This document shows, piece after piece, positions 43,179 through 52,637 of a DNA stretch of 64,000 nucleotides (position 1 is its first letter; the number at the start of each line of letters is the position of its first letter). The notes below the pieces were generated by a model. It was not told where the DNA came from, did no database searches, and saw only the letters and a program-made list of their open reading frames with translations. Origin of the DNA: Paracidovorax sp031843945 (lineage in GTDB: Bacteria; Pseudomonadota; Gammaproteobacteria; Burkholderiales; Burkholderiaceae_C); the NCBI RefSeq assembly GCF_031843945.1, contig NZ_JAVTJJ010000005.1, positions 161,765 through 225,764 on the forward strand. Reading direction: 5' to 3'. The position numbers and the translations under genes are program-made.

Positions 43179-43293
43179 CGACTGTTTCGCACCGACCGTA
43201 CCCGGCGGCGCATCGCGCCTAAAATCGCCGGCTGATTCGCGGATTCCCGCCTTCCCTCTTTCCAGCAGCCGCGCCCGTGCGGCCCGCCTACCC

Positions 43294-45987
43294 ATGCAAG
43301 ACAAGTACCATCACGCCGAAGTCGAGCGCGCAGCGCACAGCCACTGGACGGCCTCCGACGCCTACCGGGTGACCGAAGACGCGGGCAAGCCAAAGTTCTA
43401 TGCCTGCTCGATGCTGCCGTACCCCAGCGGCAAGCTGCACATGGGCCACGTGCGCAACTACACCATCAACGACATGCTGGCGCGCCAGCTGCGCATGAAG
43501 GGCATGAACGTGCTGATGCCCATGGGCTGGGACGCCTTCGGCCTGCCGGCCGAGAACGCGGCGCTGAAGAACGGCGTGCCGCCGGCGAAGTGGACGTACG
43601 AAAACATCGCGTACATGAAAAAGCAGATGCAGGCGATGGGCCTGGCCATCGACTGGTCGCGCGAGGTCGCAACTTGCGATCCGAGCTACTACCGCTGGAA
43701 CCAGTGGCTCTTCTTGAAGATGCTGGAAAAAGGCATCGCCTACCGCAAAACCCAGGTCGTCAACTGGGACCCGGTCGACCAGACCGTGCTGGCCAATGAA
43801 CAGGTGATCGACGGGCGCGGCTGGCGCACCGGCGCGCTGGTGGAAAAGCGCGAAATTCCGGGCTACTACCTGAAGATCACCGACTACGCCGAAGAACTGC
43901 TGGGCAACGTGCGTGGCGACCAGTTGCCCGGCTGGCCTGAGCGCGTGAAGCTGATGCAGGAGAACTGGATCGGCAAGAGCGAAGGCGTGCGCTTCGCCTT
44001 CCCGCACGACATTCGCGGTGAAGACGGCACGCTCATCGGTGACGGCCGCATGTACGTCTTCACCACGCGCGCCGACACCATCATGGGCGTGACCTTCTGC
44101 GCCGTGGCGCCCGAGCACCCGCTGGCCGCACACGCCGCCCGCGGCAACCCTGAACTCGCCGCGTTCATCGAAGAGTGCAAGGCCGGCGGCACCACCGAGG
44201 CCGAGCTCGCCACCCAGGAAAAGAAGGGCCTGCGCACGGGCCTGTTCGTCACTCACCCGCTGACCGAAGAGCCGGTGGAAGTGTGGGTGGGCAACTACGT
44301 GCTGATGAGCTACGGCGACGGCGCCGTGATGGGCGTGCCCGCGCACGACGAGCGCGACTTTGCGTTCGCGCAGAAATACGGCATCGACGTCAAGCAGGTC
44401 GTGCTGGTCGATGGTGAGACCTACGACTACCACCGCTGGCAGGACTGGTACGGAGACAAGCAACGCGGCGTCACCATCAATTCGGACAGCTACAGCGGCC
44501 TGTCGCACAAAGAGGCCGTGGCTGCCGTCGCCCATGCGCTGAACGAGAAGGGCCTGGGCGACCTGAAGACCACCTGGCGCCTGCGCGACTGGGGCGTTTC
44601 GCGCCAGCGCTACTGGGGCACGCCGATCCCGATCATCCATTGCGACGAGCACGGCGCCGTGCCGGTGCCCGAAAAAGACCTGCCCGTCGTGCTGCCGCAG
44701 GACTGCATTCCCGATGGCTCGGGCAACCCGCTGATCAAGCACGAAGGCTTCCACGCCGGCGTGACCTGCCCGATCTGCGGCAAGGCCGCGCGCCGCGAAA
44801 CCGACACCATGGACACCTTCGTGGATTCGTCCTGGTACTTCATGCGCTATTGCGACCCGAAGAACGAAGACGCCATGGTGGCGGACGGTGCCAAGTACTG
44901 GATGCCGATGGACCAGTACATCGGCGGCATCGAACACGCCATTCTTCACCTGCTGTACGCACGCTTCTGGACGAAGGTGATGCGCGACCTGGGCCTGGTC
45001 AGCGTGGACGAGCCTTTCACCAAGCTGCTCACCCAGGGCATGGTGCTCAACCACATCTATTCGCGCCGGACCGCCAAGGGCGGCAAGGACTACTTCTGGC
45101 CGCATGACGTGGAGCATGTGCTGGATGAGACCGGCAAGATCGTGGGCGCGAAGCTCAAGAACGCGGCTGCCAGCAGCGAAGGCGAATTGCCCGTGGGCAC
45201 GGCCATCGACTATGAGGGCGTGGGCACCATGTCCAAGTCCAAGAACAACGGCGTCGATCCGCAGGATTTGATCGAGAAGTACGGCGCCGACACCGCGCGC
45301 CTGTACACCATGTTCACTGCGCCGCCCGAAGCCACGCTGGAATGGAACGACGCCGCCGTCGAAGGCAGCTACCGCTTCCTGCGCCGGGTGTGGAACTTCG
45401 GCGTGAAGCTGGGCGCGCTGGACAAGGACGCGGCCCTGGCCAGCGTGGCCGGCGCCAGCACCCTGCAGGACGTCGCCTTCGGCAAGGAGGCGAAAGCGCT
45501 GCGGCTGGAGATCCACACCGTCCTTAAGCAGGTGGATTACGACTACCAGCGCATGCAGTACAACACCGTTGTCTCCGGCGCCATGAAGATGATCAACGCG
45601 CTGGAAGACTTCAAAGCGCTGGACAGCGCAGGCGCGCAGGTCGCGCTGATCGAAGGCTTCGGCATCTTGCTGCGCGTGCTGTACCCGGCCACGCCGCACA
45701 TCACGCACGGCCTGTGGAGCGATCTGGGCTACGCCGGCGCGCTCGGCGATCTGCTCGACGCGCCCTGGCCCAAGGTCGATGACGGCGCGCTGGTGCAGGA
45801 CGAGCTGGAGCTGATGCTGCAGGTCAACGGTAAGCTGCGCGGCTCCATCCACGTGCCCGCGTCGGCCGACAAGGCCGCCATTGAGCAGGCCGCCGTCGCC
45901 AGCGACGCCTTCCGCCAGTTTGCCCCGGACGCTGCGCCCAAGAAGGTGATCGTGGTGCCGGGCCGGCTGGTCAACATCGTGATCTGA
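43294..45987 (+). CDS. leuS: Leucyl-tRNA synthetase
   Basis: 897 residues, class I synthetase. HIGH-type motif PYPSGKLHMGH (42-52), an editing domain containing TTRADTIMGVTFCAVAPEHPL and GVPAHDERDF, the catalytic RDWGVSRQRYWGTPIP, KMSKS-type TMSKSKNNGVDP, and a C-terminal anticodon/LSD-type domain. A TAAAAT box at 43220-43225 is a weak promoter candidate. First gene of the conserved leuS-lptE-holA order. Confidence 0.98.
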   Translation: MQDKYHHAEVERAAHSHWTASDAYRVTEDAGKPKFYACSMLPYPSGKLHMGHVRNYTINDMLARQLRMKGMNVLMPMGWDAFGLPAENAALKNGVPPAKWTYENIAYMKKQMQAMGLAIDWSREVATCDPSYYRWNQWLFLKMLEKGIAYRKTQVVNWDPVDQTVLANEQVIDGRGWRTGALVEKREIPGYYLKITDYAEELLGNVRGDQLPGWPERVKLMQENWIGKSEGVRFAFPHDIRGEDGTLIGDGRMYVFTTRADTIMGVTFCAVAPEHPLAAHAARGNPELAAFIEECKAGGTTEAELATQEKKGLRTGLFVTHPLTEEPVEVWVGNYVLMSYGDGAVMGVPAHDERDFAFAQKYGIDVKQVVLVDGETYDYHRWQDWYGDKQRGVTINSDSYSGLSHKEAVAAVAHALNEKGLGDLKTTWRLRDWGVSRQRYWGTPIPIIHCDEHGAVPVPEKDLPVVLPQDCIPDGSGNPLIKHEGFHAGVTCPICGKAARRETDTMDTFVDSSWYFMRYCDPKNEDAMVADGAKYWMPMDQYIGGIEHAILHLLYARFWTKVMRDLGLVSVDEPFTKLLTQGMVLNHIYSRRTAKGGKDYFWPHDVEHVLDETGKIVGAKLKNAAASSEGELPVGTAIDYEGVGTMSKSKNNGVDPQDLIEKYGADTARLYTMFTAPPEATLEWNDAAVEGSYRFLRRVWNFGVKLGALDKDAALASVAGASTLQDVAFGKEAKALRLEIHTVLKQVDYDYQRMQYNTVVSGAMKMINALEDFKALDSAGAQVALIEGFGILLRVLYPATPHITHGLWSDLGYAGALGDLLDAPWPKVDDGALVQDELELMLQVNGKLRGSIHVPASADKAAIEQAAVASDAFRQFAPDAAPKKVIVVPGRLVNIVI

Positions 45988-45999
45988 GAGGCTTCATTC

Positions 46000-46500
46000 A
46001 TGCAAAGACGCACTCTCCTGGCCGGCTTGGCCGCCACCACGCTCACCGCCTGCGGCTTTCGCCTGCGCGGGGCGCCGGACTTCAGCTTCCGCTCGCTGTA
46101 CGTGCAGGCGCAGCCTGGCTCGGCCATCGGGCGCGAGTTGCGCCGCACGCTGCAGGGCTCGGGCGGCAACCTGACGCTGCTGACCGAGCCCACCCAGCTG
46201 ACGCAGGCCGAGGCGATTCTCGACATTCTCTCCGAGCAGCAGGAGCGCTCGGTGGTGGGCGTGAACGCTTCGGGCCAGGTGCGCGAGCTGCAACTGCGCC
46301 TGCGCATGCGCTTTCGCCTGCGCAACCAGCAGGGCGTGGAGCTGATCCCCGATACCGAACTGATGCAGCAGCGCGACGTCAGCTACAACGAGTCGGTGGC
46401 GCTGTCGAAAGAAGGCGAAGAGGCCCTGCTGTTCCGCAACATGCAGACCGACCTGGTGCAGCAGCTCATGCGCCGCCTCGCAGCCGTCAAGACCATTTGA
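46000..46500 (+). CDS. lptE: LPS-assembly lipoprotein LptE
   Basis: 166 residues. Lipobox LTAC, Cys18, then GFRLRGAPDFSFRSLYVQ, a standard LptE start. It forms the plug of the LptD barrel placing LPS in the outer leaflet. It lies 12 bases after leuS. Confidence 0.93.
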   Translation: MQRRTLLAGLAATTLTACGFRLRGAPDFSFRSLYVQAQPGSAIGRELRRTLQGSGGNLTLLTEPTQLTQAEAILDILSEQQERSVVGVNASGQVRELQLRLRMRFRLRNQQGVELIPDTELMQQRDVSYNESVALSKEGEEALLFRNMQTDLVQQLMRRLAAVKTI

Positions 46501-46527
46501 TCGCCGGTTTGATTGCCACGATTGTTT

Positions 46528-46583
46528 GCTATTAATATGATAGCTGCTCGCGCTTATTGCATAAGCGCTGCAGGCACTTTTGA
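46528..46583 (+). repeat. Two-stem dispersed repeat, copy 8
   Basis: GCTATTAATATGATAGCTGC, TCGCGCTTATTGCATAAGCG, CTGCAGGCACTTTTGACC. It fills most of the lptE-holA gap within a probable operon. Confidence 0.85.
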
Positions 46584-46604
46584 CCTGAAAGTGGGGCGCT
46601 GGCC

Positions 46605-47657
46605 ATGCAAATCGCGCTGAACCAGCTGGCCGCGCAGCTGCAAAAGGGCGTGCGCTCGCTCTACACGCTGCACGGCGACGAGCCGCTCTTGCAGCAAGAG
46701 GCTGCGGACGCCATTCGCGCGGCGGCGCGCACGCAGGGCTACACCGAGCGCAGCAGCTACACCGTGGCCGGCGCGCACTTCGACTGGAGCGCCGTGCTGG
46801 CGGCGGGCGGCTCGCTTTCGCTCTTTGCCGACAAGCAGATCGTGGAGATCCGCATTCCGTCGGGCAAGCCCGGCAAGGACGGCAGCACCGCGCTGCAGCA
46901 GATCGCCGCCTTGGCACAGGGTAACGACAGCACGCTCACGCTGGTGCTGCTGCCGCGCCTGGACAAGGCCACGCGCACGGGGGCCTGGTTCGCCGCGCTG
47001 GAATCGCACGGCGCCACGGTGCAGATCGACCCGGTGGAGCGCGCCGCATTGCCGCAGTGGATCGCCCAGCGCCTGGGCGCGCAGGGCCAGCGCGTGGCGT
47101 CGGGCGACGAGGGCCAGCGCACGCTGCAATTCTTTGCCGACCGGGTGGAGGGCAACCTGCTGGCCGCCCACCAGGAAATCGCCAAGCTGGCTTTGCTGCA
47201 CCCGTCGGGCGAGCTGTCATGGGCACAGGTCGAGTCGGCCGTGCTGAACGTGGCGCGCTACGACGTATTCAAGCTGTCCGAGGCCGTGCTGTCGGGCCAG
47301 GTGCTGCGCGTGCAGCGCATGCTCGACGGCCTGCAGGCCGAGGGCGAGGCCGAGGTGCTGGTGCACTGGGCGCTGGCCGAAGACATTCGCGCCTTGAAGC
47401 GCGTAAAAGACGCCGTGAACGCCGGCAAGCCCCTGCCCATGGCACTGCGCGAAAACCGCGTGTGGGGCCCGAAAGAGCGGCTCTTCGAGCGCATCGTGCC
47501 GCGCTTTTCCGACGCCGCCGCCGCGCGGCTGCTGCAGTCGGCCCACACGGTGGACGGCATCGTCAAGGGCCTGAAGTCGCCCGACTGGCCCACCGACGGC
47601 TGGCAGGCGCTGCAACGCCTGGCGCTGCAGCTGTGCAAGGCCTGCGCGGCGCGCTGA
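46605..47657 (+). CDS. holA: DNA polymerase III delta subunit
   Basis: 350 residues, the wrench subunit of the clamp loader that opens the beta clamp. LYTLHGDEPLLQQEAADAIRAA at the start is the HolA signature, with a DNA-binding LLPRLDKATRTGAWFAALE core and a C-terminal collar domain. Follows lptE after a 104-base gap filled by a repeat, and is convergent with a small unknown gene. Confidence 0.95.
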   Translation: MQIALNQLAAQLQKGVRSLYTLHGDEPLLQQEAADAIRAAARTQGYTERSSYTVAGAHFDWSAVLAAGGSLSLFADKQIVEIRIPSGKPGKDGSTALQQIAALAQGNDSTLTLVLLPRLDKATRTGAWFAALESHGATVQIDPVERAALPQWIAQRLGAQGQRVASGDEGQRTLQFFADRVEGNLLAAHQEIAKLALLHPSGELSWAQVESAVLNVARYDVFKLSEAVLSGQVLRVQRMLDGLQAEGEAEVLVHWALAEDIRALKRVKDAVNAGKPLPMALRENRVWGPKERLFERIVPRFSDAAAARLLQSAHTVDGIVKGLKSPDWPTDGWQALQRLALQLCKACAAR

Positions 47658-47660
47658 TGC

Positions 47661-47951
47661 TTACGCGGGGTCGGCGGCCAGCACGCCGCCCGCCTTGTCG
47701 GCCCACATCTGCAGGCTGTCCACCAGATCCTTCTGGCTGAACGAGCAGCTTTCTTCCGCAAACAGCGCGCCCGATTCCAGCCGGTCCAGCAAGCCCAGCA
47801 GCACCTCGTCGTAACGCGCCGGCAGCGCTGCGCGCAAGGCAGCGAACGCACGGGTCTGGTCGCTGAAGGCATGCGGGCGCAGATCGCCCTGGCGCAGGCG
47901 CCTCAGCGCATCGCTGAAGGTAGAGAGTTCGGTGGCGGCAGGGGTGGTCAT
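47661..47951 (-). CDS. Conserved-looking small protein of unknown function
   Basis: 96 residues, helical and without membrane segments: SDALRRLRQGDLRPHAFSD then RYDEVLLGLLDRLESGALF and DLVDSLQMWADK. No recognisable domain. It abuts the 3' end of holA. Upstream (47952-48005) the gene is separated by 54 bases from emrB, so it may be the last gene of the efflux unit or independent. Confidence 0.65.
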   Translation of the reverse strand: MTTPAATELSTFSDALRRLRQGDLRPHAFSDQTRAFAALRAALPARYDEVLLGLLDRLESGALFAEESCSFSQKDLVDSLQMWADKAGGVLAADPA

Positions 47952-48005
47952 GCTGCAGTGTTCAAGTCGTCGAAAACGGCGAGATTACCCCGCCCGGCCC
48001 GGTGC

Positions 48006-49607
48006 TCAATGCGCCCCGGCCGCCGCATCCGCACTGCCGGCGCTGGCGCGCACCGGGTGGGCCAGCCACACCAGTGGAATCAGCAGCAGAAAGAGCACGG
48101 CCGACGCATAGAAGATGTCGTTGGCCGCCAGCATGAAGGCCTGCTGGTTCACCATGCGCTCCACCTGCGCCAGCGCCTGTTCGGGCGACAGGCCGCCTGC
48201 CTGCAGCCCCTGCAACGTTTGCGTGACGGCGATGCCGCCCTGCTGCAGGCCCTCGGTCAGCTGCGCATGGTGCAGCGTGGCGCGGCGCTCCCACAGCGTG
48301 GTCGACACCGACGTGCCGATGGCCCCCGCCGTGATCCGCATGAAGTTCGACAGGCCCGACGCCGACGGTATGCGCGCCGGTGCGATCTCCGACAGGGTGA
48401 TGGTCACCAGCGGAATGAAGAAGAACGCCATGGCCACGCCCTGGATCAGGGTGGGCACCATGATGGTCATCAGGTCGGCCTGGGTGTTGAAGCGCGAACG
48501 CATCCACAGCACCAGCGCGAAGACCAGGAAGGCGAACGTGGCGAAGCGGCGCGGGTCCACCTTGGCGATGTTCTTGCCCACCACGGGCGAGAGCACCAGC
48601 GCCAGCAGCCCCACCGGCGCCAGCACCTCGCCGGCCTGCGTGGCGGTGTAGCCCATGTACTGTTGCAGCCACAGCGGCAGCAGCACCACGTTGCCGAAGA
48701 AGAGGCCGTAGCCGACCGAGGTGGCCAGCGCGCCGGCCCAGAAGTTGCGAATCTTGAAGAGCGTCAAATCGACCACCGGATGGTCTTCGCCGCGCTCCCA
48801 GATCATGAATGCGATGAAACCCACCACCGCCACCACGCCGCAGGCGACGACCCAGGGCGAGGCGAACCAGTCGTGCTCCTTGCCGATGTCCAGCATCACC
48901 TGCATGGCCGCCACCCAGATCACCAGCAGCGCCAGGCCGATGGAGTCGATGGGCAGCGTGCGACGCTCGGATTCACGGTGGCGGAAGATGCCCCAGGTGA
49001 CCACCACGGCGGCGATGCCCACCGGCACGTTGATGTAGAAGATCCACGGCCAGCTCATGTTGTCGGTGATCCAGCCGCCCAGCAGCGGCCCCATCACCGG
49101 CGCGACCAGCGTGGTCATGGACCACATCGCCATCGCCAGCCCGGCCAGCGCCTTGGGGTAGCTCGACAGCAGCAGCGACTGCGACAGCGGAATCATCGGG
49201 CCCGCCACGAAGCCCTGCAGCGCGCGGAAGGCGATCAGCGTGGCCATGTTGGGCGCGATGCCGCACAGCAGCGACGCCAGCACGAACAGCGTGACGCTGG
49301 CCACGAACAGGCGCACCTGCCCGAAGCGCTGCGACAGCCAGCCCGTCAGCGGCACGGCGATGGCGTTGGCCACGGCAAAGCTGGTGATCACCCAGGTGCC
49401 CTGCGTGGGGCTCACGCCCAGGTCGCCCGCAATGGCGGGCAGGGACACGTTGGCGATCGACGTGTCCAGCACGTTCATGAAGGTGGCGGCCGAGAGGGCC
49501 AGCGTGCCCCACAGGCGCGCGCTGCCTTCCAGCGGGGCCGATGCTGCCATGGGTGCGGCAGCCGGCGCGGCACGGGGTGCCGGGGCGGAGGGGGTTGCGG
49601 TCGTCAT
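48006..49607 (-). CDS. emrB: EmrB-type MFS drug exporter (DHA2, 14 helices)
   Basis: 533 residues. Fourteen hydrophobic segments. The motif FMNVLDTSIANVSLPAIAGDLG in helix 1 and TQGTWVITSFAVANAIAVPLTGWLSQRFG (helices 2-3, motif A) are characteristic of DHA2 antiporters. The ATG at 49607 is selected because the frame above it encodes Arg-rich residues overlapping emrA. With EmrA and the OMF protein it forms a tripartite pump across both membranes. Substrates are unknown. Confidence 0.94.
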   Translation of the reverse strand: MTTATPSAPAPRAAPAAAPMAASAPLEGSARLWGTLALSAATFMNVLDTSIANVSLPAIAGDLGVSPTQGTWVITSFAVANAIAVPLTGWLSQRFGQVRLFVASVTLFVLASLLCGIAPNMATLIAFRALQGFVAGPMIPLSQSLLLSSYPKALAGLAMAMWSMTTLVAPVMGPLLGGWITDNMSWPWIFYINVPVGIAAVVVTWGIFRHRESERRTLPIDSIGLALLVIWVAAMQVMLDIGKEHDWFASPWVVACGVVAVVGFIAFMIWERGEDHPVVDLTLFKIRNFWAGALATSVGYGLFFGNVVLLPLWLQQYMGYTATQAGEVLAPVGLLALVLSPVVGKNIAKVDPRRFATFAFLVFALVLWMRSRFNTQADLMTIMVPTLIQGVAMAFFFIPLVTITLSEIAPARIPSASGLSNFMRITAGAIGTSVSTTLWERRATLHHAQLTEGLQQGGIAVTQTLQGLQAGGLSPEQALAQVERMVNQQAFMLAANDIFYASAVLFLLLIPLVWLAHPVRASAGSADAAAGAH

Positions 49608-49650
49608 GCGCGCCTTGCGTGATCGTGATCGTGATCTGGGTCGTGGTCGA

Positions 49651-50883
49651 TCAATGCGCTGCCGTCTTGCCGGCGTTCGCCGCGACGATGCGCGCCACCT
49701 CGGCCGTCGCGCCATCGTCGAGCCCGGCATACACCGCCGTCTGCGCCACGGCGCCCGTGCGCGGCGCGTCGGCCAGCAGGGCGCCATCGCGCTGCTGCGT
49801 GTTCACGGTCACGTCCATCGACAGGCCCACGCGCAGCGGGTGCTGCTGCACCTCGGCGGCATTCAGCGCAATGCGCACGGGCACGCGCTGCACCACCTTG
49901 ATCCAGTTGCCGGTGGCGTTCTGCGCGGGCAGCAGCGCAAAGGCCGAACCCGTGCCCACGCCCAGGCCTGCGATGGTGCCGGTGTATTCCACCTTCTTGC
50001 CGTACAGGTCGGCCGTCAGCGTGGCGCTCTGGCCCAGGCGCAGGTTGCGCAACTGGTTTTCCTTGAAGTTCGCGTCCACCCACACCTGGCCCAGCGGCAC
50101 CATGGTCATCAGCGGCGTGCCGGCGGCCACGCGCTGGCCCAGTTGCACGGTGCGGCGAGCGATGTAGCCGTCCACCGGGGCGGGCAGGGCGGTGCGGCGC
50201 TCGGCCAGGTAGGCTTCGCGCACGCGGGCGGCGGCGGCCAGCACGCTGGGGTGCTGGTCCACGGCCAGGCCCTGGGTGAGCGACTGGTTGCTGGTGAGCT
50301 GTTCGCGCGCGGCCACCACGCCGGCCTGGGCGCCGGCCAGCGCCGTGCGGGCCGATTCGAGCTGGCTCTGCGCATGGTTCAGCTCTTCCTTGCTCACGGC
50401 GCCGTTGCCCGACAGCGAATGGCGGCGGCGCAAATCATCTTGCGCACGGGCCACGTCGGACTGCGCACGCGCCACGTCGGCATCCCGCAGGCGGATCTGC
50501 GCGGCCAGCGAGCCGTTGTTGACGTAGAGCGTGCGCACTTGCCGCACCGCCTGCGCCAGGTTGGCTTCAGCCTGCTCCAGCGCCACGCGGGCGTCGGCCG
50601 GGTCCAGCTTGACCAGCGGCGAGCCGGCCTTCACGAAGTCGGTGTCGTCGGCCAGGATGGACATGACGGTGCCGCCGGTCTGCGGCGTGATCTGGATGAC
50701 GTTGCCCTGCACGTAGGCGTTGTCGGTGCTCTCGTAATGGCTGGCGACCAGCCAGTCGTACACGCCCCAGCCGGCGCCGGCCAGCACGACCACGGCGGCC
50801 AAAGTGATGAGGGCCTTGCGGCGGCCGGCCTTCTTGTCGGCGGGAGCTGTGGGGGTGGCGGGAGAGGTTTGCGGTGCGTTCAT
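49651..50883 (-). CDS. emrA: EmrA-type membrane fusion protein
   Basis: 410 residues. One N-terminal membrane anchor (KALITLAAVVVLAGAGWGVYDWL), then the lipoyl/biotinyl half YVQGNVIQITPQTGGTVMSIL, a long coiled-coil hairpin (~100-215) and PVDGYIARRTVQLGQRVAAGTPLM as the second lipoyl half. It bridges EmrB to the outer-membrane channel. It is separated from the OMF gene by an inverted pair of REP-like elements. Confidence 0.94.
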   Translation of the reverse strand: MNAPQTSPATPTAPADKKAGRRKALITLAAVVVLAGAGWGVYDWLVASHYESTDNAYVQGNVIQITPQTGGTVMSILADDTDFVKAGSPLVKLDPADARVALEQAEANLAQAVRQVRTLYVNNGSLAAQIRLRDADVARAQSDVARAQDDLRRRHSLSGNGAVSKEELNHAQSQLESARTALAGAQAGVVAAREQLTSNQSLTQGLAVDQHPSVLAAAARVREAYLAERRTALPAPVDGYIARRTVQLGQRVAAGTPLMTMVPLGQVWVDANFKENQLRNLRLGQSATLTADLYGKKVEYTGTIAGLGVGTGSAFALLPAQNATGNWIKVVQRVPVRIALNAAEVQQHPLRVGLSMDVTVNTQQRDGALLADAPRTGAVAQTAVYAGLDDGATAEVARIVAANAGKTAAH

Positions 50884-50943
50884 GGTGCGACTCGAAAAGA
50901 AGGGGGTTTCAGCGCAATGCCAGTCAGTCGGTGAAGAAGAAAA

Positions 50944-51014
50944 CCCGTTCGGGCTGAGCCTGTCGAAGCCGGGGCAGGGAGTGAAAGCCCTTCGACAAGC
51001 TCAGGGCGAACGGG
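50944..51014. repeat. Inverted pair of REP-like elements between OMF gene and emrA
   Basis: CCCGTTCGGGCTGAGCCTGT (left arm, 50944-50970) and CTTCGACAAGCTCAGGGCGA..CGGG (right arm, 50988-51014) are inverted copies of the unit at 5258-5284. The pair can form a ~26-bp stem in the operon mRNA. Confidence 0.8.
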
Positions 51015-51035
51015 TTGGGTTGACCGGCATGGGGT

Positions 51036-52604
51036 TCAACGGCCGGCAGCAGCGGCGGTCACAGCCTGGCCCGGCGGCGCCGCCGTGTCCTGCCAGCCGC
51101 CGCCCAGGGCGCGCATCAGCGCCACCTGCGTGTCGAGCCGGCGCGCGGCCAGGTCCACGGCCTGGCGGCGCTGGGCCAGCACGCTGGTCTCGGCCGTCAG
51201 CACGTTCAGGTAGTTGCCCAGGCCGGCTTCGTAGCGCTGGCGGGCGATGGCCCAGGCGCTTTCTGCGGCCTGCTGCGCCTGGCGCTGCTCGGCCAGCTGG
51301 CGGTCAATGGCGCCGGCCGAGGCAATCTGGTCGGCCGCGTCATGCACGGCGTCCAGCAGCGCGGCGTTGTAGCTTTCCACGGCGGCGTCCAGGTCGGCCG
51401 ACTGGCCGCGCAGGTTGGCGCGCAGGCGGCCCGAATCGAAGATCGGCAAGCGAATGGCCGGGCCCGCGCCCCATTCCTTGCTGCCGGCCTGCACGAAGCG
51501 GTCCAGCCCGATGGACGAGAGGCCGACGAAGGCCGTCAGGTTCACGTTCGGGTAGAACTGCGCGCGCGCCACGGCCACGTTCTGCGCGCCTGCCTCCACA
51601 CGCCAGCGGGCGGCGGCCACGTCGGGCCGGCGGCCCAGCAGGTCGGCGGGCAGCTGGGTGGGTGTTGCTATCGAATGAATAGCTGCCAGCGGTTGTGTAT
51701 CAAGCGCTAGAGCACTATTTGGCTCTGCAACCAGCGCGCCCAGGGCGTTGCGGGTCAGGGCGATCTGTTCGCGCAGCACTTCGATCTGCTGGCGCGCCTC
51801 GGGCAGGCCGCCTTCGCTCTGGCGCTGCTCCAGCTGCGTGTCCAGTCCGGCGGCCACGCGGTCTTGCACCAGCCGCAGGGTTTCGCCACGCTGCGCCAGG
51901 GCGCGCTCGGCCACCGCCAGCTGCGCCTGCTGGCGGGCCAGCTGGATGTAGTTGCGCGCCACGTTGGCGGCCAGCAGCAGCCGCGCCGATTGCGCCTCGG
52001 CCTGCGCGGCGTTGGCCGTGCCCAGGGCGGACTGCAAGGCCGCGCGGTGTTCGCCGAAGAAGTCGATCTCCCAACTGCCCATGAGCCGCGCCGTGCCGCT
52101 GTTGAGGGTGCCGCCCGCCAGCGGCGGCGGGTAGGGGCCGTTGGCGCTGTAGCGCTGGCGGTTCACGTCCAGGCTGGCGTTCAGGTGCGGGCCGGTGGCG
52201 GCGCGGGCGGTGTCGGTGAAGGCGTTCGCGCGGGCGACGCGGGCTTCGGCCAGCTTCAGGGTGGGACTGTTCGCGAGGGCCCGGTCGATCAGCGCGTCGA
52301 GCTGCGCATCGCCGAAGCCGCGCCACCAGTCGGCGGGCACGGCGGCGTCCACCTGCAGCGTGCCAGGGGCCGGGGCGGCGCCGGATTGTCCCAACCCCAG
52401 CGACGCCGCATCGCGCATTTGCGCGGAGGGCGCGATGCCGGACATGTCGGCACAGCCCGTCAGCCCGGGCAGGGCGGCGATGGCCAGCGCCAGCGTGGCG
52501 AAGTAGAGCGCGGCGCCTTGCAGGCGGCCGGGCTCCCGGGGCGCGGGAGCCGGGCCGCGGGTGTCGGCCGGGGCGTTGTCGAGGGATGTGAGCTGGTTTT
52601 TCAT
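51036..52604 (-). CDS. Outer-membrane efflux protein (NodT/OprM type)
   Basis: 522 residues. The N-terminus is long before a lipobox LTGC (Cys51). Two TolC-type repeats: the first holds WWRGFGDAQLDALIDRALANSPTL, the second GRRPDVAAARWRVEAGAQNVAVARAQFYP. Forms the trimeric outer-membrane duct of the pump. A repeat copy (51667-51725) lies in frame and encodes EPNSALALDTQPLAAIHSIA before the LPADLLGRRPD segment that begins the second half. Second gene of marR-OMF-emrA-emrB. Confidence 0.93.
   Translation of the reverse strand: MKNQLTSLDNAPADTRGPAPAPREPGRLQGAALYFATLALAIAALPGLTGCADMSGIAPSAQMRDAASLGLGQSGAAPAPGTLQVDAAVPADWWRGFGDAQLDALIDRALANSPTLKLAEARVARANAFTDTARAATGPHLNASLDVNRQRYSANGPYPPPLAGGTLNSGTARLMGSWEIDFFGEHRAALQSALGTANAAQAEAQSARLLLAANVARNYIQLARQQAQLAVAERALAQRGETLRLVQDRVAAGLDTQLEQRQSEGGLPEARQQIEVLREQIALTRNALGALVAEPNSALALDTQPLAAIHSIATPTQLPADLLGRRPDVAAARWRVEAGAQNVAVARAQFYPNVNLTAFVGLSSIGLDRFVQAGSKEWGAGPAIRLPIFDSGRLRANLRGQSADLDAAVESYNAALLDAVHDAADQIASAGAIDRQLAEQRQAQQAAESAWAIARQRYEAGLGNYLNVLTAETSVLAQRRQAVDLAARRLDTQVALMRALGGGWQDTAAPPGQAVTAAAAGR
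51667..51725 (+). repeat. Two-stem dispersed repeat, copy 9 (inside OMF gene)
   Basis: GCTATCGAATGAATAGC (first stem), TGCCAGCGGTTGTGTATCAA, GCGCTAGAGCACTATTTGGC. Translated in antisense by the minus-strand gene. Confidence 0.85.
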
Positions 52605-52637
52605 GGTGTTTTGTGCTCTGGGTTCAGTAGGCAGGGG

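Noticed and set aside
43288..45852. 854-codon minus-strand frame opposite leuS
   Set aside because: His/Val/Gln/Arg-rich composition without domains; it is the mirror of leuS codon bias.
49615..49645. GTGATC tandem between emrA and emrB
   Set aside because: Four short units in a 43-base gap; no clear regulatory meaning.
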